64,000 bases of DNA, taken from contig JAVEQK010000005.1 of assembly GCA_034007705.1 (NCBI GenBank), forward strand, positions 1 through 64,000, in the 5' to 3' direction. Of the stretch, positions 45,901-53,815 are shown one piece after another; within the stretch, counting starts at the first letter, position 1; every line of letters begins with the position of its first letter. The stretch is from UBA10518 sp022837185. GTDB lineage: Bacteria; Desulfobacterota; Desulfobulbia; Desulfobulbales; Desulfobulbaceae. A program made the translations under genes and the position numbers. Below the pieces are notes generated by a model. The model ran no database searches. It was not told the origin of the DNA and saw only the letters and a list, made by a program, of their open reading frames with translations.

Positions 45901-47204
45901 GCGCCCGGGATGGGGACCGGCTCCCGGCGGCCGCGTTCATCCGGCTCGCCCAGCTTCATCCTGATCAGGTCGAGCCGCAGCCTGCTGTCCTCCTCGGATG
46001 GCCCGCATATTTCGATGGGGGAGGCCATGAGCAGAAACTTGACGCCTTCCCGCTCCGCCTCGCGGATATTGCGCTGATTGGCCGGCATTTCGATCTTGGC
46101 CCGGGGGTAGATGATGGTGACGTCGTTGACGCCCAGGCGCAGAAGGCTTCGGGCGACCTCCATGGCCGTGTTGTTGCCGCCGATGACCGCCGCCCGCCGG
46201 CCCAGTTCAATGTGTTTCCCTTCATTGACCAGGCGCAGGAACTCGATGGCGCGATACACATGGGGCTTCTGGGAACATGGGATTTCCAGCGGTTCGTCAA
46301 TGCAGGCGCCGATGCCGATGAACACCGCGTCAAAACCCTGGTCCCGGAGATCCCGGATGGTGAAATGCCTGCCCCATTCCTGGTTCAGGCGGATGGAGAT
46401 GCCCATCCGGAGGATGGTGTTGATTTCGTACTCCAGGACCTCCCTGGGAATACTGTACTCCGGGTGGCCGTAGCGCAGGGCTCCTCCCAGCTTGGGAGCG
46501 GCTTCGAAAATGGTGATGTCATGCCCCCGCCGGGTGAGAAAATAGGCGGCGGTCAACCCGGCCGGCCCTCCGCCGATCACCGCGATCCGCTTGCCTGTCG
46601 GTTTTTCCCGGGGGATGTTCAGGTTGATCTCGTGGGTCATGCACCAGTCGGCAACAAAGCGCTTGAGATGGTTGATGTGAATCGGGTCGTCAACCAGAAT
46701 GCGCCGGCAGCGGGTTTCGCAGAACCTGGGGCAGACCCGGCCCACGGAGAACGGTACCGGATTGCGCTCCATGACCAGGCGCAGGGCTTCTTCGTATTCG
46801 CCCTTGGCGATGTGGGCGATGTAGCCCTGAACGTTGATCTGTCCCGGGCAGGTAAGATTGCAGGGAGCCTTGCAGTCGCCGAAATGGGTGCGGGAGATGG
46901 CGGCCAGCCGCTGCTGGCGGAAATCGGTGACGGTCCTGGATGCCGTCGCGATGTCCATGCCGTCCAGGGCAAGGGTGGAACAGGCCCGGAAAAGACCCTC
47001 GACCGGCAGGACCGACGTAAGACCGTGCCGCCTGTAATCAGCCACTTCGACAACACAGATGTTGCAGGGGTTGTCGGCCAGGGTTCCCTTGACGTAACAG
47101 AGGGTGGGGATTGCTATGCCGGAGCGCTTGGCGACTTCAAGGATGGTCAATCCCTTTTCGGCAAGGATTTCATTGCCGTCGATGGTCAGTTGTACAGTGG
47201 TCAT
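42972..47204 (-). CDS. fdhA: Selenocysteine formate dehydrogenase fused to [2Fe-2S], GltD-like and ferredoxin modules
   Basis: A 1410-residue chain. Residues 1-80 hold a [2Fe-2S] domain (Cys36, Cys47, Cys50, probably Cys75). About 90-520 is a GltD-like FAD/NAD(P) oxidoreductase (CNLTCPGQINVQGYI, AVIGGGPAGLTAAYFL, AAVIGGNNTAMEVARSLL, FAGGDAVTGPKS). Ferredoxin clusters follow (CLSCGCSAYERC, CIFCRCCERYCEYDALE, CVSCGKCVENCPTGAL). From about 745 lies the molybdopterin/tungstopterin catalytic part (CPYCGTGCQVQLK). The UGA at 44678-44676 (residue 843) is followed by His as in the Sec-His pair of FdhH, and a SECIS hairpin starts 12 bases later. It probably interconverts formate and CO2 with NAD(P)H and/or ferredoxin, working with HdrA and MvhD. 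Confidence 0.93.
44647..44663 (-). promoter_or_regulatory. SECIS hairpin of fdhA
   Basis: GTGGCC, loop GGTCT, GGTCAC, 12 bases after the UGA. Spacing and loop closely resemble the E. coli fdhF SECIS, whose loop also reads GGUCU. Confidence 0.85.
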
Positions 47205-47274
47205 ACACTCCGTTCAGGTTCAGGGCCAGCAGGCGGAAACCGTCCCGCTGTCCGCCGTTCGTCTCCGTTGGTGT

Positions 47275-48630
47275 CTATTTGGCCGGCTTCCATTCCTTCA
47301 GAAAGGCAGGCAGATGTCCGGCTTCCCTTGGACCGATGGTAATGGTCCACTCCGACAGTTCCTCCTCCAGTTCGCCTTTGATGGTGGCCAGGTACCCGGG
47401 AATGATCAGCTCGCGATGCCTGACCTTGTCGGTTATTCCCGATTTATTGACAAACTGGGCGATGAGGTCGGCGCCGAATTTGCCCGCCGCCCAGGCGGTC
47501 AGCACGGACAACCCTTCCGTGTCCTTGATCAGCAGCCAGGAAGGCACCTTGGACCCTTCAATTTCTCCGGAAACGATGAAGTAGGTCAGGGAGAAGTTGC
47601 AGGTGATCAGGACCGGGGAATCCTCTCCCGGACCGCTGATGGGATAGATGTCCTCGGCGACGACCATCGGCCGCTGCGGATCGGTGAAAATGTTCAACTG
47701 CTCCAGCAGCAGCGGAAAGAGGATTTCCCCCTGGATGTCGGATAGCACGACTATGCCGGCATACTTGGCCATCAGCACCGAGGCGATCATGGCCTCCATC
47801 ATACCGTCGTCCGTCATCTCGCAGGGAAAGGTGATGGTCGGGAAACCGAAGGGCTTGAATTTTTCCTTGATGGCGGCCCGCCGTGTGACGACACTGTCTT
47901 CGAAGGCCGCCCTCATGGTCCTGGCTCCGGTGTCCAGGACCAGGTCCTTGTGGCCGCTTTCAACGAGCCGGCCGGACAGGTCGACCAAGTTGTCGAGATT
48001 TTTTCCCTTCACGGCGAGGGGACATCCGGTCTCCCGGGCAAGTTCGCCCATGGGCTGCCAGTTACCGTCGTCGGCGGCGTACAGCAGGGGCTTACGGTCG
48101 CCGCAGACGGCGGCCGCGGTTTTCATGTTGGCGACGTTGTCGCTCATGAGGATCAGAGAAGCCCTGGGCGCCTGCTCCAGCACCTTGCGGGTCAGGTCGG
48201 CAAAGGCGGCGCCGTCGCCGTTGCCGTCCTTGACGGCGATGAGGTTGGCCCGCATCATGACCCCGACCCGCTCAAATTCCAGGTCGTTGAACCGCTTGAT
48301 CCTGGCGTCAACCGCAGCCTGCTCCTCAGAGGTGGACACCCGCACCGCTATGCCGGTCGGATGTTCAAACCGTTTTTCATGGCGGAAAAGACAGGTTTCG
48401 CCGCCGATGGTGAACGCCCCGTCGCCGCTCCCCAGCTTGACGGTCCGGATTGGGGGGGCCGATGCCTCGCCGATGGTCTGTTTCGCCTCCTCGCTCACGT
48501 ACGGGCAGGCGTCGATGGCCGCCTGCCCCGCCGCCACCTTCATGGCAAAAGCGAGACATGTCGGGATCTCGCACTCGCCGCAGTTTTTCTTCGGCAGCAT
48601 TTTCAGTATCTGTATGCCGGTTAACGCCAT
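47275..48630 (-). CDS. acsC: Corrinoid iron-sulfur protein, large subunit
   Basis: AcsC (CdhE family) holds the [4Fe-4S] cluster that reactivates the corrinoid and the cobamide-binding domain carrying the methyl group to acetyl-CoA synthase. The N-terminal cluster motif is CGECEIPTC with Cys at 17, 20, 25 and 42. The TIM barrel (about 100-320) and C-terminal Rossmann-like domain follow, with SWLLIKDTEGLSVLTAWAAG in the latter. The 451-residue length is usual. AAGGAGG precedes the ATG. It lies between acsB and fdhA. Confidence 0.93.
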   Translation of the reverse strand: MALTGIQILKMLPKKNCGECEIPTCLAFAMKVAAGQAAIDACPYVSEEAKQTIGEASAPPIRTVKLGSGDGAFTIGGETCLFRHEKRFEHPTGIAVRVSTSEEQAAVDARIKRFNDLEFERVGVMMRANLIAVKDGNGDGAAFADLTRKVLEQAPRASLILMSDNVANMKTAAAVCGDRKPLLYAADDGNWQPMGELARETGCPLAVKGKNLDNLVDLSGRLVESGHKDLVLDTGARTMRAAFEDSVVTRRAAIKEKFKPFGFPTITFPCEMTDDGMMEAMIASVLMAKYAGIVVLSDIQGEILFPLLLEQLNIFTDPQRPMVVAEDIYPISGPGEDSPVLITCNFSLTYFIVSGEIEGSKVPSWLLIKDTEGLSVLTAWAAGKFGADLIAQFVNKSGITDKVRHRELIIPGYLATIKGELEEELSEWTITIGPREAGHLPAFLKEWKPAK

Positions 48631-48707
48631 TGTTTCATTCCTCCTTAAAGCGTAACTCCTTGACAGCCCGGAACGGCTCCGCTTCCGGCTGCGGTTGGTT
48701 GATTCAA

Positions 48708-50915
48708 TCAGCCGATCGCGGTCTCCATATCCAGGGCCGGATGTCCTTTCTCCTTGAGAAATTCGAGGATTTCCTCCTCGGTGGTCCCCTGCTCTTCCGT
48801 GGCGATCATGTCAAACAGTTCGGGCATGCCGATTTCCTCGCAGCGGGCCTTCAGCTTTTCCCCTATTTCCTCCTTGAGCATCTTGGGTATCCAGACCAGC
48901 CTTTTCAGGCCGCCCTCGGCAAGAAACAGTTTGGGGCTGGTCAGATAATGCTTGGAAACGCCCATGAACCCGGGGGTCTGCATGCCGCCGCCGGCCATGC
49001 CCGCCAGGGTGGTGAACTTCATGCCCGACGGGGTCATCCCCATGAAATCGCGGTTGACGACCATGATGCCGTTGCAGCTCGGCAGCATGGCGGCGATGGC
49101 CTCGAAGCAGCCGCAGGCGGTCATGGGGCTGTTCATCAGGGAGTAGCAGCTGACCTGGGTAACGACGCCGCGCGAGGCCTGGGCGACAAAGTCGTTGATG
49201 CCGGTGAAATAGCCGTTAATTTCGTCGATGCATTCGCCCTTCTGAATCGGCTGGTTCGGACCGGTGGGATTGATCTGGAACGAAGCCTTGCCGTCAAGCC
49301 AGTTGTAGGCGCCGCACATGCCGATGCGCTCCGGGGTGATGACGCAGACATGGCTCGGCGCGAAGGACTGGCACAGGGTGCAGGAATAGAACACCTCTTC
49401 GGTCTCGTCGGTCATGGAGCCGAGGCGGAGGTCGCGTTCCTCATAGACCTTGCGGGCAAGCTCCATGACTTCTTCGACCTTGTCCTGTTCGGTATAGATC
49501 TTGACCTGGACCTTGTCGAGGATTGCGCCGAACTCCTGGTGCAGCTTGCCGTGCAGGACCTTGCCGATGTGCTTGAAGGAAAAGCCTTTTTCCACCGCGG
49601 CCTTGCCGATGCGGATCCACATGATATTCCGCTGGCCGATGTGCATGATGCCCTGGATGTAATTGATCAGATGATGGAACTGGCGCTCGAGGATCGGTTC
49701 GAAGTCGGACTGCATTTCGCGGCCGGCCACTTCGACCAGAATGGCGATGGGCAGATTCTGCCCCTGCTGGATATCGGCGATGTCCGGCCCCTCGAGGATG
49801 ATCCTGCCGTCCTCGACTTCGTCCATTTCCTTGGAGACAAGGACCTCGACGCCGGTGGTCCGGCCGCCCCCGCATTCCATGTACAGGTCGTCCTTGCGGA
49901 TCCGCTCGCCTTCGAAGGCAGGGCCGAAGGACATCGGGATGTCGATCTTGGTGACCGTCACCTTCAGGCCGCGGACCTCGATGGCCTTCTGGACGATTTC
50001 CTCGTGCGGCACGTTGGACACCACGTGTTCGTAGGTGCAGATGCCGGTCGGCAGCACCTGAGGGATGTCGTAATCGGAGATGGTCGGGAAGCCCCAGTTG
50101 ATGGCGCCGGCGGCATTGGCATACCATTCGTCGCTGACCGGACCGAACGCCATGACAAAGGCAAAGGTCCGGTTCTTGTTGTAAAGCAGGTTGCCGCGGT
50201 AGTCGCCGGGCTTGATGCCGCCGAAGGCCAGAGCGACGCGGCAGGCAAAGCCGATGGCAAAGACGGCGGAGGTGTAGGTCGGTCCGAAGGGCACCAGCCG
50301 GGTGTTCCAGCCGACCTGGACGCCGTTGTCGACCAGCAGGTCGGGCATCCGGATCCCGTCAGTATGGTCGTGCATGAAGATGTAGAGGTTTTTCTCCTGC
50401 AGCTCCAGGGCGATCCTGCTGGCGACCTCCTTGGAGGGCGGCGTTCCCATGATGGCGGCGAAGCCCGGGGCGGTGCCGTCGACGAACTCGACGCCCCGCT
50501 TGCGGAAGATGACATCGTCCGCCGCGCCCAGCCAGATGTTGTCCGTGGTCGGCTCCTCGCTCTTGGTGTAAAAACCGGCCTCGTTCAGGTAGCGGATGGC
50601 CTCGTACATCTCCTCGGCGAAGAAGGTGCCCATGCCGGCGTCGAGGGCCGGGGCAAGGTAGGGCAGCCAGATGTCCTCGGTGACGACGGGCGGCAGCAGC
50701 TTGCGGCATTCCTGGAAAATATCCTTCATGTCGCCGAGCCTTTCAACCTTTGCGCCGAGCATGGAATAGATGATGGGCAGGTAATAGGCCGTATTCGGAA
50801 AGGAGACTTCCTGTTCCGGCCCGTATTTCTTCAAGGCCTCTTCATAGGTCTCCTCAGCCATATCAATGATTTTTTTGGCGCCGCGAATGGCCGCGGAACA
50901 GATTATCTTCGACAT
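48708..50915 (-). CDS. acsB: Acetyl-CoA synthase (CO dehydrogenase/ACS alpha subunit), bacterial type
   Basis: AcsB joins the methyl group from the corrinoid protein, CO and CoA. The 735-residue length matches the Moorella-type enzyme with its N-terminal CODH-binding domain, unlike the shorter archaeal CdhC. A-cluster ligands are visible: CTLCQSFAPSHVCVITPERI, GMCGAYNWLDG and TACGCFEA with the Cys-Gly-Cys that binds the distal nickel. A Gly- and Met-rich stretch (MAGGGMQTPGFMG) follows as usual. It is the central gene of the operon. Confidence 0.95.
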   Translation of the reverse strand: MSKIICSAAIRGAKKIIDMAEETYEEALKKYGPEQEVSFPNTAYYLPIIYSMLGAKVERLGDMKDIFQECRKLLPPVVTEDIWLPYLAPALDAGMGTFFAEEMYEAIRYLNEAGFYTKSEEPTTDNIWLGAADDVIFRKRGVEFVDGTAPGFAAIMGTPPSKEVASRIALELQEKNLYIFMHDHTDGIRMPDLLVDNGVQVGWNTRLVPFGPTYTSAVFAIGFACRVALAFGGIKPGDYRGNLLYNKNRTFAFVMAFGPVSDEWYANAAGAINWGFPTISDYDIPQVLPTGICTYEHVVSNVPHEEIVQKAIEVRGLKVTVTKIDIPMSFGPAFEGERIRKDDLYMECGGGRTTGVEVLVSKEMDEVEDGRIILEGPDIADIQQGQNLPIAILVEVAGREMQSDFEPILERQFHHLINYIQGIMHIGQRNIMWIRIGKAAVEKGFSFKHIGKVLHGKLHQEFGAILDKVQVKIYTEQDKVEEVMELARKVYEERDLRLGSMTDETEEVFYSCTLCQSFAPSHVCVITPERIGMCGAYNWLDGKASFQINPTGPNQPIQKGECIDEINGYFTGINDFVAQASRGVVTQVSCYSLMNSPMTACGCFEAIAAMLPSCNGIMVVNRDFMGMTPSGMKFTTLAGMAGGGMQTPGFMGVSKHYLTSPKLFLAEGGLKRLVWIPKMLKEEIGEKLKARCEEIGMPELFDMIATEEQGTTEEEILEFLKEKGHPALDMETAIG

Positions 50916-50979
50916 AGAGAAAACTCCCTTCCAGTTGCTGTGTATTTCTCGAATTGGTACCCGGAATAAATTGCTCCGA

Positions 50980-53667
50980 TCAGGACATGAGTCCGTTGAT
51001 CAGGGATTTTGTCAGGTTGACGGCCTTGGGGTGACGCATGATCAGGACCTCGCCGCCGGCCAGCAGCATGCAGGCCGCGGTCAGGGCCTCCATCATGATG
51101 CCGCGCTGTTCCTGGTCGCCCAGCAGGTCATCGCTCGGCAGGCCGACTTCCTTGGTTTTCCAGACCTCGCGCCCCAGGTTGCAGATGATCGGCACCTGGA
51201 GCTTCTCATCTTTCTGGGTCAGGGCGGCAAGCCGGATGCGCTCCATGACCGAATAGGTATATTCGATGCCGTAGCCCAGAGCGCCGATGGATGGATCCAT
51301 GAGCACGGTCGACAGGGATACGCCCAGGTTTTCCAGCAGGATGTTCAACTGCTTCGCCAGGTTGACATCGATGGGCGAAGCGGCGACTATCGGATGATGA
51401 AAAGCCATTGCCGTGGCGCCGATGGCCCGGTAATTGGCATCTTCGAGCGGGGCCAGGCATACTTTTTTGTCGCCGATGATGGCGGTGACTTCACGCAGGG
51501 TCTCGGTATCCTTTTCGTTGTTGCCGCAGCCCCAGACTATGATGGGCACATCAACGGCCTCGATCACCGCGGCCGCGTCCCTGGCCGCCTCGGAAGACTT
51601 CCGGTTCAGACCGTTGGGATCGGTCCCGGCCAGATAGATGTTCAGCGCCCCGGCCTGGTATTCATCGACGCATTTCCTGGCCCAGGCAACCGGGTTGTCC
51701 ATCACGTCGTCGAAATATCGGGTCAGGGTGGCCGGCCAGTTGTCAGGCTTGATGTCCATGATCTCCATGGCGATCAGGGGTTTCCTGGGCATGCTCCCCT
51801 CAAAGAGGTGGAACGGCAGCACCGAGGAACCGCCGACAGTGACGGCCGTGTCGCCGTTGCCGAGAACGGTTTCCCGGATCGCGCCATTGTAGTTGACGGT
51901 GTAGGCGGACGCCGGCACCTTGGTCGCCCGCTCGGCAAGGGTACTTTCTGCCGCGGCGAGTTCCGGGGCGGCAATGGACGCAGGCGCGGCCTTTGACGGC
52001 TTGGGCGCAGGCTCCTTCCTGACTGGTTCGGGGGCGGGGCCGGCAGCGGCTTTTTCCGGCTTGGGCGCAGGCTCCTCCCTGGCTGGTTCGGGGGCGGATC
52101 CGGCAGCGGCCTTTTCCGCCTCGGCCTTTGCCCTGGCCCTGGCTTCGGCCTCGGCCTTCGCCCTGGCCTCTGCTTCCGCTCTGGCAGCTGCCTTGGCCTT
52201 TGCTTCCGCCTCGGCTTTGGCTTTGGCCTCCATTTCAGCCTGAGCCCTGGCCGCCTCCTGCTCGGCCGCTTTTCTTTCGGCCTCAGCTTTTGCCTTTTCC
52301 GCGGCTGCGGCGCGTTCGTCAACCTTCAGAGGCGCCTGAACCGCAGCGGGCGCCCCAGTCGCCGCCTGGGGAGGCTCCTTCTTGAGGATGGCTTCCGCAT
52401 CCATGAATTTCAGCAACGCGGCGAACTGATCATCGCTGAGTCCATATGCCCTTCTGAGGGCGTCAAGCCCCTGTTTGACTGATTCCAACGCCATCTGGCG
52501 CTCTGTTTCATTCATTTTGTGTTCTCCTGCATCATCGGTAGCAACGGCAACGGTTTCAGTTGACTGGACCGGCGAGCCGGCGGGCCGGGGAGCGGATGCC
52601 TGCCGCATGATGGCCTCCGCTTCGCGGCGGGCTGCGGCGACTATCTGCTCGGCCTCGGCTTTTGCCTCGGCAACTGCCGCGGCCACATCAGCGCGAACGG
52701 TGATCGCTTCGGCAAGGGGCGCGGGAGCAGCTTCGGGCTCTGCTTCGGCAAATGTCGGCCGGGGCAGCAGGCCGGCTTTTTCGACAATCTGCTCCACCGC
52801 CTCCTCCCACTCGATGGCCATGACATGAACGCCGGCGACACCTGGTATTTCCTTGACCTGGTTGATGATGTCAACCGCGATGCTGATCCCTTCCTGCTGC
52901 TTGTTTTTGGCCCCCTTCAGGCGGTCGATGACCTCGTCGGTGACGTCCATGCCGGGAACGTTGTTTTTCATGTACATGGCCATGCCGACGGACTTGGGCG
53001 GCGTGATGCCGGCGAGGATGTACGCCTTATTGTCCAGTCCCAGATCCCTGACCATTTCCATGAACCTGGCAAATTTGTCAACATTGTAGATGATCTGGGT
53101 CTGCACAAAATCGGCGCCGTTGGCGATTTTCTTGCCCAGCCGGACTGCCCGGTATTCAAAGGGATAGGCAAAAGGGTTGGCCGCGGCGCCGATGAAGAAA
53201 CGCGGTGCGCTCCCCTTGATTTCCTCGCCGCATTGAAATTTTTTCCCATCCCTCATGTCCCGGACCATGCCGAGCATCTGGATGGAATCCATGTCAAAAA
53301 CACCCTTGGCGCCGGGATGGTTGCCGAATTTCTGATGATCACCGGTCAGACACAGCAGGTTTTTCAGGCCATGGGCCGAAGCGGCCAGCAGATCGCTCTG
53401 CATGCCTATCCTGTTCCGGTCGCGGCAGGTCATCTGAACAACCGGCTCGACCCCCTCGGACTGGGCGATGAGACCGGCTCCGATGCTTGACATGCGGACG
53501 ATCGCCGTCTGGCAGTCGGTGATATTGACCGCGTCCACGCATCCCTTGAGCAGCCGGGCTTTTTTTCTGACAACCTCCGGGTCACTGTTTTTCGGCGGCC
53601 CGAGCTCCCCGGTGACGGCAAACTTGCCGCCGGTGAGCACGCGCTCGAGATTGCTCCCCGATTTCAT
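50980..53667 (-). CDS. Fusion of methylene-tetrahydrofolate reductase and corrinoid protein small subunit
   Basis: One 895-residue frame. Residues 1-300 are MetF: FAVTGELGPPKNSDP, NITDCQTAIVRMS, CLTGDHQKFG and ADFVQTQIIYN. Residues about 300-580 are a linker rich in Ala, Glu, Lys and Pro, with a long charged helix and two 60-base DNA repeats. From about 585 comes AcsD (CdhD): YNGAIRETVLGNGDTAVTVGG, PLIAMEIMD, IIVWGCGNNEKDTE, SLSTVLMDPSIGALGYGIEY. MetF makes methyl-H4folate and AcsD is half of the methyl carrier, so the fusion would tether successive steps. AAGGAGG precedes the first ATG; a second start (CAGGAG, then ATG at 52515) lies in frame inside the linker and could make AcsD separately. 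Confidence 0.92.
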   Translation of the reverse strand: MKSGSNLERVLTGGKFAVTGELGPPKNSDPEVVRKKARLLKGCVDAVNITDCQTAIVRMSSIGAGLIAQSEGVEPVVQMTCRDRNRIGMQSDLLAASAHGLKNLLCLTGDHQKFGNHPGAKGVFDMDSIQMLGMVRDMRDGKKFQCGEEIKGSAPRFFIGAAANPFAYPFEYRAVRLGKKIANGADFVQTQIIYNVDKFARFMEMVRDLGLDNKAYILAGITPPKSVGMAMYMKNNVPGMDVTDEVIDRLKGAKNKQQEGISIAVDIINQVKEIPGVAGVHVMAIEWEEAVEQIVEKAGLLPRPTFAEAEPEAAPAPLAEAITVRADVAAAVAEAKAEAEQIVAAARREAEAIMRQASAPRPAGSPVQSTETVAVATDDAGEHKMNETERQMALESVKQGLDALRRAYGLSDDQFAALLKFMDAEAILKKEPPQAATGAPAAVQAPLKVDERAAAAEKAKAEAERKAAEQEAARAQAEMEAKAKAEAEAKAKAAARAEAEARAKAEAEARARAKAEAEKAAAGSAPEPAREEPAPKPEKAAAGPAPEPVRKEPAPKPSKAAPASIAAPELAAAESTLAERATKVPASAYTVNYNGAIRETVLGNGDTAVTVGGSSVLPFHLFEGSMPRKPLIAMEIMDIKPDNWPATLTRYFDDVMDNPVAWARKCVDEYQAGALNIYLAGTDPNGLNRKSSEAARDAAAVIEAVDVPIIVWGCGNNEKDTETLREVTAIIGDKKVCLAPLEDANYRAIGATAMAFHHPIVAASPIDVNLAKQLNILLENLGVSLSTVLMDPSIGALGYGIEYTYSVMERIRLAALTQKDEKLQVPIICNLGREVWKTKEVGLPSDDLLGDQEQRGIMMEALTAACMLLAGGEVLIMRHPKAVNLTKSLINGLMS
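51998..52117. repeat. Two 60-base tandem repeats in the metF-acsD linker
   Basis: GGCTTGGGCGCAG recurs at 51998 and 52058 with similar sequence throughout each 60-base unit; they encode repeated PEPxREEPAPKP-type residues. Slippage or unequal recombination could vary the linker length. Confidence 0.7.
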
Positions 53668-53815
53668 CAATCCTCCTTGTGAGAAAATATATCCATGCAC
53701 GGTCGACTCTGGCGCGGCCGGCCGTGTTGCGTTCGTTTTCGCCCGTCACCCTGCCGGAGCAAACCCCGGCAGGCATCTCGCCGGACAAAATGCCGGTTCG
53801 GCGACCCGGGCCGGC

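Noticed and set aside
52120..52330. Separate TolA-like protein in the Ala/Glu/Lys-rich region
   Set aside because: It is a continuous part of the metF-acsD frame with no stop codons or transmembrane segment.
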